Below, in pieces: positions 33,035 through 42,043 of a DNA stretch of 49,542 bases. The translations under genes and the position numbers were made by a program. Below the pieces are notes generated by a model. It saw only the letters and a list, made by a program, of their open reading frames with translations. It did not search any database and was not told the DNA's origin. Where the stretch lies: NCBI GenBank assembly GCA_040775095.1, contig JAXGTD010000016.1:1-49542 (forward strand), given 5' to 3'. The stretch's first letter is position 1, and the number at the start of each line of letters is the position of its first letter. The DNA is from JAXGTD01 sp040775095 (GTDB lineage Bacteria; Pseudomonadota; Gammaproteobacteria; Chromatiales; Chromatiaceae).

Positions 33035-35215
33035 ATGATCACCCAGCGCCTCTTTGCCACCGCTGCCCGCAATCTGGAATCGCTGCTGGCCGATGAGCTT
33101 CGCGGCCTCGGGTTGTCGGATGTTACCGAGACCCGTGCTGGCGTCGCCTTCAACGGTACCCTCTCCGATGCCTATCGCGTGCTGCTCTGGTCGCGCGTCG
33201 CCAATCGCGTGCTGCTGCCGCTGTCGCGCTTTGCCGCCATTGGGCCCGACGCCCTGTACGAGGGCGTGCGCGCGATCGACTGGTCCGAGCACATGGGGGC
33301 CGCCCAGACGCTCGCGGTCCACCTGGACGCGGCCCGCTCGGAGGTCGATCACGCCCACTATGGCGCCCTGAAGATCAAGGACGCCATCGTCGACCAGTTT
33401 CGCGACCAGGCCGGGCAACGACCGAGCGTCCAACGGCATCGCCCCGATTTGCAGATCCATTGCCATCTGTTCCGTGACGAGGCGACGTTGAGTATCGACC
33501 TGTCTGGCCAATCCCTGCATCGACGCGGCTATCGAGAGCAGGGTTCCGCCGCGCCGATGAAGGAGAATCTGGCCGCGGCGGTGCTGCTGCGCGCGGGCTG
33601 GCCGGAGATTGCCGCGGCGGGGGGCGCGCTGCTCGACCCGATGTGCGGTGTCGGTACCCTGCCCATCGAGGGGGCCCTGATTGCCGCCGACATCGCGCCT
33701 GGGCTGCTTCGCGACTACTGGGGCTTCCTGGGTTGGCGGGGCCACGACCGGACCGCTTGGCAGACCCTCGTCGACGAGGCCGTGGATCGGCGCTCGGTCG
33801 GGCTGACGCGGCTTGGCTCGATTCGTGGCTACGACCGCAATCCCGCCGCTATCCGCGGCGCGTTGCGCCATCTGGAGCGTTGCGGGCTTGCCGGGCGCGT
33901 GCACTTCGAACGGCGCGAGCTGCAGGATTGTCGGCCCGGTCGGATTGGCGAGCAGGGGCTGTTTGTCGTCAATCCCCCCTATGGCGAGCGTCTCGGCGCC
34001 GACGACGACCTTACCGCGCTGTACGGCCGATTGGGCAGCACGCTGCGTGAGCATTTCGATGGCTGGCGCGCGGCGGTCCTGACCGGCAATCCGGAGCTCG
34101 GTAAGCGCATGGGCCTGCGTGCTCGCCGCTTCCATACCCTCTACAACGGGCCCATCGAATGCCGCTTGCTGCACTTCGACGTGACGGCCGAGGCCCATGT
34201 CTCAGACCGCCCGCGGCCGCTGCCCGCCCAACAGCGCGGCCCTGGTGCCGAGATGCTCGCCAACCGCCTGCGCAAGAACCAAAAGGCCCTCGGCAGGTGG
34301 CTGCGCGAGGAGGGGATCAGCTGCTGGCGGCTCTACGATGCCGACCTGCCGGAATATGCGATGGCCATCGATCTGTACACGACCATCGAGGCTGACGGCG
34401 GGGGACGCTCTCGGGTGCTGGTCCAGGAATATGCGGCCCCGGCGAGCGTCGATCCACGCGACGCCCGTCGCCGCTTGCGCGAGGCGCTTGGGGTGATCGC
34501 CGAGGTCCTTGAGGTCCCCGAGCGGGATCTGTTCTTCAGGGTCCGGCGCCCGCAAAAGGGGCGGTCGCAATATGAACGCCAGGCCGAGACCGGGCGTTTT
34601 CATGAGGTGCGCGAGCATGACCTGCGGCTGCTCGTCAACTTCGAGGATTATCTCGATACCGGCCTGTTCCTCGATCACCGCGATACCCGAGAGCTGATCG
34701 GGCGGCTTGCCGCCGGTCGCCACTTCCTGAATCTGTTTGGCTACACCGGTGCAGCGAGTTGCCATGCGGCCCGCGGCGGCGCCCGCTCCACCACCACGCT
34801 GGACATGTCGCGGACCTATTGTGACTGGGCCCGGCGCAACCTGGCGCTGAATGGTTTTGTCGGCCGCGACCATGAGCTCATCCAGGCGGATTGTCTGGAC
34901 TGGGTCCGCAATGCCCGGGCCTATCGGGGCCGCTTCGGACTGATCTTCCTCGACCCGCCAACCTTCTCGACATCCAAGCGGATGGAAGGCACGTTCGATG
35001 TCCAGCGCGACCACGTCGCCCTGATTCGCGACGCTGTTGCGCTGCTCGCGCCCGACGGTGAGTTGATCTTCTCGAATAACCTGCGCCGGTTTCGGATGGA
35101 CAAGGATGCCCTGCCAGGACTTGAGATCGAGGACATCACCCGCGAAACCATCCCGAAGGACTTTGCCCGAAACCCGCGCATCCACAACTGCTGGCGCATC
35201 CGGCGACGGGTCTGA
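33035..35215 (+). CDS. rlmL: Bifunctional 23S rRNA methyltransferase RlmKL (G2069/G2445)
   Basis: Methylates G2445 (N2) and G2069 (N7) of 23S rRNA. It has 726 residues, normal for the fused enzyme. The N-terminal THUMP domain covers about 45-160. The first methyltransferase domain holds DPMCGVGTLPIEGALIAADI at about 201-220 and NPPYGERL at about 313-320. The second holds LNLFGYTGAASCHAARGGA, DMSRTYCDWARRNLALNG and DPPTFSTSKRM. It stands downstream of oxyR and is not obviously operonic. Confidence 0.97.
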   Translation: MITQRLFATAARNLESLLADELRGLGLSDVTETRAGVAFNGTLSDAYRVLLWSRVANRVLLPLSRFAAIGPDALYEGVRAIDWSEHMGAAQTLAVHLDAARSEVDHAHYGALKIKDAIVDQFRDQAGQRPSVQRHRPDLQIHCHLFRDEATLSIDLSGQSLHRRGYREQGSAAPMKENLAAAVLLRAGWPEIAAAGGALLDPMCGVGTLPIEGALIAADIAPGLLRDYWGFLGWRGHDRTAWQTLVDEAVDRRSVGLTRLGSIRGYDRNPAAIRGALRHLERCGLAGRVHFERRELQDCRPGRIGEQGLFVVNPPYGERLGADDDLTALYGRLGSTLREHFDGWRAAVLTGNPELGKRMGLRARRFHTLYNGPIECRLLHFDVTAEAHVSDRPRPLPAQQRGPGAEMLANRLRKNQKALGRWLREEGISCWRLYDADLPEYAMAIDLYTTIEADGGGRSRVLVQEYAAPASVDPRDARRRLREALGVIAEVLEVPERDLFFRVRRPQKGRSQYERQAETGRFHEVREHDLRLLVNFEDYLDTGLFLDHRDTRELIGRLAAGRHFLNLFGYTGAASCHAARGGARSTTTLDMSRTYCDWARRNLALNGFVGRDHELIQADCLDWVRNARAYRGRFGLIFLDPPTFSTSKRMEGTFDVQRDHVALIRDAVALLAPDGELIFSNNLRRFRMDKDALPGLEIEDITRETIPKDFARNPRIHNCWRIRRRV

Positions 35216-35482
35216 TCCTGGTCACTGCTGGTCTTGCACGTGCCGTTGGTCGGCACTCGCGTTGTGCACTGGCCGGTGTCTGATCGGTCGCCGGCAGTCA
35301 CGGCGACCCTCGCGTGGGCGGCTGACAACCCGCTGTTGCCCTGATGAGGCCCCCGGCGCGCGCCGAATCGATCCGGCGCGTGGCGGGGAGCGCCGGTGGT
35401 GACGATGCGTGACGATTTGACCCACGCCGTGGGCCACGGTTAGAAAGCGCGGCGAATCCCTCTTGCCCGACGGCGGTCCCTG

Positions 35483-37000
35483 ATGTTGTCTGGATACAAA
35501 CCCCTGCCCTGGTACGGCGCGGCCCCGCTGGCCGCACTGAGCGGTTCGCTCGCGGTGCTCGCATTTGCTCCCTTCGGGCTCTATCCACTTGCGGTGCTGG
35601 CGTTGGCGCTGTGGTATCAGTTGCTCGAGCAGCGCGACGCGCGCGGTGCCTTCGCGATCGGGTGGGCCTTTGGACTGGGACTGCTCGGCTTCGGCATCTT
35701 TTGGATCCGGATTAGTTTGAACGAGTTCGGCAATCTGGCCGCGTCACTGGCCAATGCATTGACCCTGCTGTTCATCGCCGCGATGGCGTTCTATTACGGC
35801 CTGGCGGGTTGGGCGATCCATCGGCTACGCCCCCGCGCCCGCGCTCGGGGTTCCGCCTGGGTCGGGCCGGTGCTGGTGCTGCCGGCGGTCTGGGTATTGC
35901 TGGAATGGCTGCGCGGTTGGCTGTTCACCGGATTTCCCTGGATGATTCTGGGCAATACCCAGATCGATTCGCCCCTGGCCGGGTTGGGCCCGGTGCTTGG
36001 TGTGCACGGTATGAGCTTGGCCGTGGCCCTGAGCGCCGGGCTGCTATGGGGCCTGTTTCGCTGGCGTGGGCGGGGGCGACTGGTCGCGCTGTCGGGCCTT
36101 CTCGCCTTGTGGCTCCTTTCCCTGGGCATGGGGCAAGTCGAGTGGACGCACGAGGACGGGGACCCGCTTACCGCGAGCGTGGTCCAGGCCAACATCGCGC
36201 AGTCGATGAAATGGGATGCGGCCGCCCTGATGCCCGCGCTGGAGGCCCACCTGGGGCTGACGCGCGAGGTCCTCGACAGCGATGTGATCCTATGGCCGGA
36301 GACGGCGGTCTCGGAATTCCTGCATGAGGTGAAGACCCCGCTGATTGAGCCCCTCGGCGAGACGGCCCGCGCGCGCGGGACCGAAATCGTGATCGGTATC
36401 CCGATCATGGAAGGCCGCTCACGTTACTTCAACGGCCTGATCAGTATCGGGAGCGCGGAGGATGTCTACTACAAGCGGCATCTGGTGCCGTTCGGGGAAT
36501 ATCTGCCATGGAAGTCCCGGCTTGGGCCATTGGTCGACTGGTTCGACGTACCGATGTCGGATTTCAGCCCCGGCGAGGCGGCCAGACCGCTGATGCAGAT
36601 CGGTTCCCGGCTCGCGGGGGCATCGATCTGCTACGAGGACGTCTTCCCTGAAGAGGTGCGGCAGGCCCTGCCGGAGGCGTCGTATCTGATCAACGTCAGC
36701 AACGACGCCTGGTTCGGAGACTCGTTGGCGCCTCCGCAACATCTCCAGTTTGCCCGTGTGCGGGCGCTGGAGAATGGTCGGGCGATGATTCGCGCCACGA
36801 ACACCGGGATCTCCGCGATCATCGATCATCGTGGCCGACTGCTCGGTACGCTGCCCCTGTTCGAGCGCGGGGTGCTCACCGCCACCGTGCAGCCGCGCAC
36901 CGGGTCGACACCATTCTCGCGCTGGGGCAGTGCGGTGGTGCTCGCGGTCGCGGTCTTGATGCTGGTCGCGGCCCTTCTCCTGCGGCGACGCCGGGTCTAG
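35483..37000 (+). CDS. lnt: Apolipoprotein N-acyltransferase Lnt
   Basis: Adds the third acyl chain to lipoproteins in the inner membrane. It has 505 residues. Six membrane segments fill about 10-215, followed by a periplasmic nitrilase domain. The catalytic triad appears intact: E273 in WPETAVSEFL, K331 in YYKRHLVPFGEY and C383 in GASICYEDVFP. A last membrane segment lies near the C-terminus. The usual neighbours corC and ybeY are not adjacent here; the 267-base region upstream holds nothing I recognise. Confidence 0.96.
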   Translation: MLSGYKPLPWYGAAPLAALSGSLAVLAFAPFGLYPLAVLALALWYQLLEQRDARGAFAIGWAFGLGLLGFGIFWIRISLNEFGNLAASLANALTLLFIAAMAFYYGLAGWAIHRLRPRARARGSAWVGPVLVLPAVWVLLEWLRGWLFTGFPWMILGNTQIDSPLAGLGPVLGVHGMSLAVALSAGLLWGLFRWRGRGRLVALSGLLALWLLSLGMGQVEWTHEDGDPLTASVVQANIAQSMKWDAAALMPALEAHLGLTREVLDSDVILWPETAVSEFLHEVKTPLIEPLGETARARGTEIVIGIPIMEGRSRYFNGLISIGSAEDVYYKRHLVPFGEYLPWKSRLGPLVDWFDVPMSDFSPGEAARPLMQIGSRLAGASICYEDVFPEEVRQALPEASYLINVSNDAWFGDSLAPPQHLQFARVRALENGRAMIRATNTGISAIIDHRGRLLGTLPLFERGVLTATVQPRTGSTPFSRWGSAVVLAVAVLMLVAALLLRRRRV

Positions 37001-37134
37001 TCCTCGGCCCCGTGGGAGCGCGGTGCGCCGCCCCTTGCGCCCGCGTTTTGGCGGACAGGTTGGCGAGAGGTTGGCGGGGCCTGCAACGGTTTGCACGTCG
37101 ATGCGTTTTGGCGTCGCCGGCTGGTGCCGTTATC

Positions 37135-37689
37135 ATGCCCCGGTTCATCCCTTATTCACTGGGCGCCCCGTTGCTCGCCATCGTCTATTACTTCCTCGAT
37201 CTGTGCATGCTGCGCCGTACGCCGCAGCAGCTACCGGCCTCGACGGCGTTGCTGGGACTGCTGTTGGCGGCGGGGCTGTTCGGCAGTGTCCTGCTCTCGG
37301 TCACGGCCGGGGCGAATGTGGCGGTGAGCCTTGGACAAGGCTTGCTCGATCTCCTGTTGCTGCTGGGGGTGCTGCGGGTTGCGCTGAGACTGGTGGGCAA
37401 GCCGCAGCGCTTTGTCCAGACGGCCTCCGCGCTGGTGGGCGCCGACACCCTGATCGGCCTCGTGGCGTTGCTGCCCTTGAGTCTGGCCACCGCCGGTGGT
37501 GACTCGACCGGGCAGTTGCTGATCCCGGGGCTGATGTTTCTGCTCCTGGTTGTCTGGAGTGTCACCGTGGCCGCCCATATCCTGCGCCACGCCTTTGAGA
37601 TCACGCTTGCCCAAGGCGCGTTCATTGCCGTCACCTACGACTTCGTCTCCTTTGTCGTGGTCGGTGGGGCCATCCCGAGCCAGGTCTGA
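37135..37689 (+). CDS. Small polytopic membrane protein of unknown function
   Basis: This 184-residue protein has about four to five membrane segments (about 8-24, 38-58, 62-82, 105-122, 130-150). It has a positively charged loop RLVGKPQRFVQTASALVGAD and a closing segment AFEITLAQGAFIAVTYDFVSF. It looks like a member of a gammaproteobacterial family often encoded next to mpl, but I cannot name it. It ends one base before the mpl start, so the two are probably one transcript. The ATG is chosen because the hydrophobic start follows directly; codons upstream are not conserved-looking. Confidence 0.8.
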   Translation: MPRFIPYSLGAPLLAIVYYFLDLCMLRRTPQQLPASTALLGLLLAAGLFGSVLLSVTAGANVAVSLGQGLLDLLLLLGVLRVALRLVGKPQRFVQTASALVGADTLIGLVALLPLSLATAGGDSTGQLLIPGLMFLLLVVWSVTVAAHILRHAFEITLAQGAFIAVTYDFVSFVVVGGAIPSQV

Positions 37690-37690
37690 T

Positions 37691-39052
37691 ATGCATTTAC
37701 ACATCCTTGGTATCTGCGGGACCTTCATGGGTGGTATTGCGCTGCTCGCGCGCGCCCTTGGGCATCATGTGACCGGCTCCGACGCCAACGTATATCCGCC
37801 CATGAGCACCCAGCTCGAAGCGGCGGGTATCGTGCTGATGGAGGGCTATGAGGCCGCGCACCTCGCACCCGCTCCGGACGTTGTCGTGGTGGGCAACGCC
37901 ATGAAGCGGGGCATGCCGGCGATCGAATACATGCTCGATGCCGGGCTGCGCTATTGTTCGGGACCCGAATGGCTCGCGGAGCACCTGCTATTCGATCGCC
38001 ACGTGCTCGCGGTTGCCGGGACCCACGGCAAGACGACGTCCACGAGCATGCTGGCGTGGGTGTTGGATGACGCCGGCCTCGCGCCCGGGTTCCTGATCGG
38101 CGGGGTTGCACATGCCTTCGGAGTTTCCGCCAGGCTCGGGGATGGGAACCTGTTCGTGGTCGAGGCCGACGAGTACGACACCGCTTTTTTCGATAAGCGG
38201 TCGAAATTCGTCCACTATCGCCCCCGGACACTGGTGCTGAACAATCTGGAGTTTGATCACGCCGACATCTTTGACGACCTGGCCATGATTCAGCGCCAGT
38301 TCCATCACTTGGTGCGAACCGTGCCAGGGTCGGGCCTGATCGTGCATCCGAACGACGACGAGGCGCTGGATCAGGTGTTGGCCATGGGCTGTTGGACGCC
38401 ACTGACGTCCACCGGCGATGGGGGAGACTGGTGTGCGGTGCTGGAGTCGCCTGATGCATCGCGCTTCGGTGTGCTGCACCGCGGCGCGCCGATTGGCGTC
38501 GTCGACTGGGCGCACACGGGCCGCCACAATGTCCAAAACGCGCTGGCGGCTCTGGCCGCAGCGGCCCACGTGGGGGTTGATCCAGCGGCCGCCGTCTCCT
38601 CATTGTGTCGCTTTCAGGGCGTCAAGCGACGGATGGAGCTCCGGGGGGAGGTCGCCGGCGTGCGTGTCTACGACGATTTTGCCCATCATCCAACGGCGAT
38701 TGCCAGCACGCTGGAGGGACTGCGTCGACGGGTGGGAAACGAACGCATCGTCGCGGTGCTGGAACCGCGCTCCAACACGATGCGCATGGGTGTGCACGCG
38801 GGGGCATTGGCGGCCTCGTTGGCGCTGGCGGATCGGGTGCACCTGTTCGTGCCCGCCGGGCTGGACTGGGATGCCTCGACGGCGTTGGCGTCGCTCGGGG
38901 GGCGCCTGGAGGTGGACGAAGACATCGACAGCATCGTGGCGCGGATCGTCGCGCGGGCCGCGGCAGGCGATCACCTGCTGGTGATGAGCAATGGCGGCTT
39001 CCACGGCATCCATCAACGGCTGCTCGACGCGCTGGAGACGGTCTCGGGATGA
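37691..39052 (+). CDS. mpl: UDP-N-acetylmuramate:L-Ala-gamma-D-Glu-meso-DAP ligase Mpl
   Basis: Recycles murein tripeptide by ligating it to UDP-MurNAc. It has 453 residues. The N-terminal MHLHILGICGTFMGGIALLA, the ATP loop GTHGKTT (about 110-116), VVEADEYDTAFFDKRSKF and NNLEFDHADIFDD are diagnostic for Mpl rather than MurC. The Mur C-terminal domain includes VYDDFAHHPTAIASTLEGLR. Start fixed by the typical N-terminus one base after the preceding stop. Confidence 0.97.
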   Translation: MHLHILGICGTFMGGIALLARALGHHVTGSDANVYPPMSTQLEAAGIVLMEGYEAAHLAPAPDVVVVGNAMKRGMPAIEYMLDAGLRYCSGPEWLAEHLLFDRHVLAVAGTHGKTTSTSMLAWVLDDAGLAPGFLIGGVAHAFGVSARLGDGNLFVVEADEYDTAFFDKRSKFVHYRPRTLVLNNLEFDHADIFDDLAMIQRQFHHLVRTVPGSGLIVHPNDDEALDQVLAMGCWTPLTSTGDGGDWCAVLESPDASRFGVLHRGAPIGVVDWAHTGRHNVQNALAALAAAAHVGVDPAAAVSSLCRFQGVKRRMELRGEVAGVRVYDDFAHHPTAIASTLEGLRRRVGNERIVAVLEPRSNTMRMGVHAGALAASLALADRVHLFVPAGLDWDASTALASLGGRLEVDEDIDSIVARIVARAAAGDHLLVMSNGGFHGIHQRLLDALETVSG

Positions 39053-39119
39053 TCCGCCGAGAAGCGCCCGCGCGATGAGTCCCCCTCGTACCGATTCCAG
39101 TCTGGCCGAGGACGGCACC

Positions 39120-39743
39120 ATGGCGCCGGTGTCGGATCGATGGGCCAAGACGATCGCCGTCGCGCTGACGGGGGCGTCAGGTGTCCGCTACGGGCTGCGG
39201 CTCGCCGATTGCCTGGTCCGTGCCGACACGCGCGTGTATCTACTGATCTCGCAGGCGGCGCAGGTGGTGTTGAAAATGGAGGTGGGGCTTGACGCGCCGT
39301 TGCGCCCTGCCGAGGCCGAGCGCTTTTTTACCGAGTATTTCTCGGCCAGCCCGGGGCAGTTGCGGGTATTTGGACGCCAGCAGTGGACGGCGCCAGTCGC
39401 CAGCGGCAGCAACCCCCCGGATGCGATGGCGATCTGCCCCTGCACCACGGGCACCCTGGCGAGCATCGCGGCGGGCATCAGCGGCGATCTGATCGACCGG
39501 GCCGCGGATGTGGCGTTGAAGGAAGGCCGTAAGCTGATCCTCGTTGTGCGGGAGACGCCTTTTACGGTCATTCATCTGGAGAACATGCTGCGTCTCGCGC
39601 GTGCCGGCGTCGTCATCATGCCGGCGAACCCCGGCTTCTATTTCAATCCCCAATCGGTCGACGACGTCATCGATTTTGTCGTGGCGCGCGTGCTTGACCA
39701 CCTCTCGGTGCCGCATTCCCTGGCCGGGCGTTGGGGCGACTGA
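39120..39743 (+). CDS. ubiX: Flavin prenyltransferase UbiX
   Basis: Makes the prenylated FMN cofactor used by UbiD decarboxylases in ubiquinone synthesis. It has 207 residues. Motifs: ALTGASGVRYGLRLADCLV at the N-terminus, ICPCTTGTLASIAAGISGDL in the middle, RETPFTVIHLENMLRLA and GVVIMPANPGFYFNPQS near the end. The ATG at 39120 has a GAGG ribosome-binding site; an in-frame ATG at 39075 would add 15 unconserved residues. Follows mpl closely. Confidence 0.95.
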   Translation: MAPVSDRWAKTIAVALTGASGVRYGLRLADCLVRADTRVYLLISQAAQVVLKMEVGLDAPLRPAEAERFFTEYFSASPGQLRVFGRQQWTAPVASGSNPPDAMAICPCTTGTLASIAAGISGDLIDRAADVALKEGRKLILVVRETPFTVIHLENMLRLARAGVVIMPANPGFYFNPQSVDDVIDFVVARVLDHLSVPHSLAGRWGD

Positions 39744-39760
39744 CCGAGCGCCGCGCCCCC

Positions 39761-41746
39761 TTAGTGTCGCGCCGTCAGTCTCAATACCCCGTTGCGCTGC
39801 TGGACCTCCAGCGCGTGGGCCGCCTCAAGGTCCCGCTCCAGAATGCTTTGCGCCTCGCGATGCCCGGGGATGGTCTTTGGCAGCGCCATGACACCGAGGA
39901 TGGATTCCTTGGTGATGCTCGTCACATCACCGACCCACAGCGGTGTTTGGTCCTCGAGGCGGTAGTGGGTGGCCCATAGCCGAAGCACGACGCGGATGTC
40001 ATCGGCGGCGTCTTTGACCAGGTGCAGCGCCTCGTGGCGCCCGTTGTGGACGTGTGGAATGACCGGCAACTCGGCGAGCGGCAGCGACGGTGAGAGAAGT
40101 CTCATCGCGTTGCCCCAGCTCAGGCCCTCCGCGGCCTTCCATCCGCGCCTTTCCAGCGCGCGGGTCAGCTCCGGCAGGGTGCCCGCGTACTGGAGATCGA
40201 GCCTGTGTCCCCCCGAGTGCCAGAGCTCTTCGCGCCGCGTGGGCAGCGATGCGATCGCCGCGCCGTTGTGCCAGTCGGGCCCGTGGATGTACTGGGGCGC
40301 CGACCGGGGTGTGTAGCGCTCAACGTCTGCCTCATGGCGAACCAGGCTGAGGAGCGCAAAACCCAGGCACAGGGTCGCCAGCGCGACCGACGCAAGGCCT
40401 CCCCAGTTTTGGTCGAAGCGGGTGTGATGTCGGAACGCGATGCCCAGCGCCGACACCCAGAGCAGCCCCAGGGCCGCGCTGCCGACGACATCGGTCAGCC
40501 ATTCGGTACCGAAGTACAGGCGCGAGAGCGCCACGGACAGCACCAGTACGCTGGCCATCGCGTAGGGGACCCAGCGCCAGCGGCTCGGCAGGCCGCGAGA
40601 GACCGCGACGGCAAGAAAGCCATAGACCAGCGTCGCGCCCAGTACCGGGGCGCTGGGAAAGGACCATGGCCAAGGCGGCACCAGGCCGACCTCTGGTCTT
40701 GGCACCTGCAGTATCAAACCCAGCAGCGGCGTGGCCACCAGGGCGAAGGCCGCGACGGCCAGCCAGTAGTAAGCCTCGCGCCGTTGCTTGCGCCAGTAGA
40801 GGTACAAGAGCACGGCCAGCACCAGCGCCAGTAGGATGCTCGGATCGCCGAGCCGGCCGAGGGCCGTCATCAACTCATCGGCCAGCGGCGTGTGCAGGCT
40901 CTGGCCGAGTCTCAGCACGATCGTATTGGGGGTAATGTCGGGGGCGCCGAACAGTCCGGCGCCAACGGCGAGTCCAAGCACCAGCGTCGCGGCCAGCAGC
41001 GCGCCGGCCAAGGTCGTGAGGGTGCCGGCGTCCGGGTGGCTCGAGTCGGAAAGGGCCTGCGCCATCCGGCCGATACTGGGGTGCACGTCCGCCCAGCGCA
41101 GCACGCCCTGGAGCCAGAGGGTGGCGCGCGGGCTGAGCAGCAGAAACATCTCCCGCGCGATCCAGACCACGAGCCAGATCAGACCGACCAGGATCAACAT
41201 CAGGATCACCAGTCGCACTGCCGCCTCGGCCGCAAGCTTCAGCGAGGCCCCGAAGACAATGCCGGGCGCGAGGTAGACAGGCCCCCAGGCGGCGGCGGAG
41301 GCGACATTGGCGATCACGAAGCGTCGTGGCGCCATTTGCATCATGCCCGCCACCAGGGGGACGACCGCACGTACTGGGCCGAAGAATCGACCGATCACGA
41401 TGCTCTTGGTGCCGTGACGAGCGAAGAACGCGATACCACGCTCCAGATGCTCGGGGTAGGGCCTGAACGGCCACCAGCCGCGGATGCGCCCCCGGTAATG
41501 AAAACCCAACCAATAGCTTAGGCCATCGCCGGCGACGGCCCCGGCGATCGCTGCCAGGCAAGTGGGCCAGAAACGCAGGTCGCCGGTTGCGATCAGTGCG
41601 CCGGCGCCGAACATCATCATGACACCTGGCACCACCACGCCGATGACGGCGAGCGACTCGCTCAGGGCTGCGAGGAAGACGGCCAGATACGCCCAGCCCG
41701 GGTTTGCCTCCACCCAGGAGAGCAGGTGCTGGAGCAGCTCATCCAT
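39761..41746 (-). CDS. DedA / PAP2-like / LssY-C fusion membrane protein
   Basis: This 661-residue fusion begins with a DedA (SNARE-associated) domain at about 1-205, with GVVVPGVMMMFGAGAL and the conserved RFFGPVRAVVPLVAGMM. A PAP2-like membrane domain at about 245-440 and a soluble LssY-C-type domain at about 475-660 follow. The PAP2 signature is degenerate: RP (350-351) is kept, but PSGH has become PSAP (364-367). The SR-x5-H-x3-D motif has E415 in place of the nucleophilic histidine, with R409 and D419 kept. The PAP2 part is therefore probably not a working phosphatase. DedA proteins act in lipid flipping; the role of the fusion is unknown. Convergent with ubiX. Confidence 0.9.
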   Translation of the reverse strand: MDELLQHLLSWVEANPGWAYLAVFLAALSESLAVIGVVVPGVMMMFGAGALIATGDLRFWPTCLAAIAGAVAGDGLSYWLGFHYRGRIRGWWPFRPYPEHLERGIAFFARHGTKSIVIGRFFGPVRAVVPLVAGMMQMAPRRFVIANVASAAAWGPVYLAPGIVFGASLKLAAEAAVRLVILMLILVGLIWLVVWIAREMFLLLSPRATLWLQGVLRWADVHPSIGRMAQALSDSSHPDAGTLTTLAGALLAATLVLGLAVGAGLFGAPDITPNTIVLRLGQSLHTPLADELMTALGRLGDPSILLALVLAVLLYLYWRKQRREAYYWLAVAAFALVATPLLGLILQVPRPEVGLVPPWPWSFPSAPVLGATLVYGFLAVAVSRGLPSRWRWVPYAMASVLVLSVALSRLYFGTEWLTDVVGSAALGLLWVSALGIAFRHHTRFDQNWGGLASVALATLCLGFALLSLVRHEADVERYTPRSAPQYIHGPDWHNGAAIASLPTRREELWHSGGHRLDLQYAGTLPELTRALERRGWKAAEGLSWGNAMRLLSPSLPLAELPVIPHVHNGRHEALHLVKDAADDIRVVLRLWATHYRLEDQTPLWVGDVTSITKESILGVMALPKTIPGHREAQSILERDLEAAHALEVQQRNGVLRLTARH

Positions 41747-42043
41747 GGCAGGCAGGTGTCGCGGGAGGTTGGATCGGAGCGGCAGGGACCCCGTGGGGGG
41801 GGCTCAACCCGAGCCGCCCCGATGACAGGCCCTTGCCTGCCGGCGGCCGAGTCGTTCCGGACCAGTCCGCCGTGGAGAGGGTCGACCTGGAAGCAACGTG
41901 GCCTCGCCGGGCGCTGTAGACCCCACGACTGCCGATTGGCCCGCCACGGCGCGCGATCTGGTCAGGCATCGCCAGTCCGAGTCCGGCCCCCGGCCCGCCA
42001 GAGACCCCTCGTGGGCACAAGCGGTGCGTTGTGAGCCGCAACC

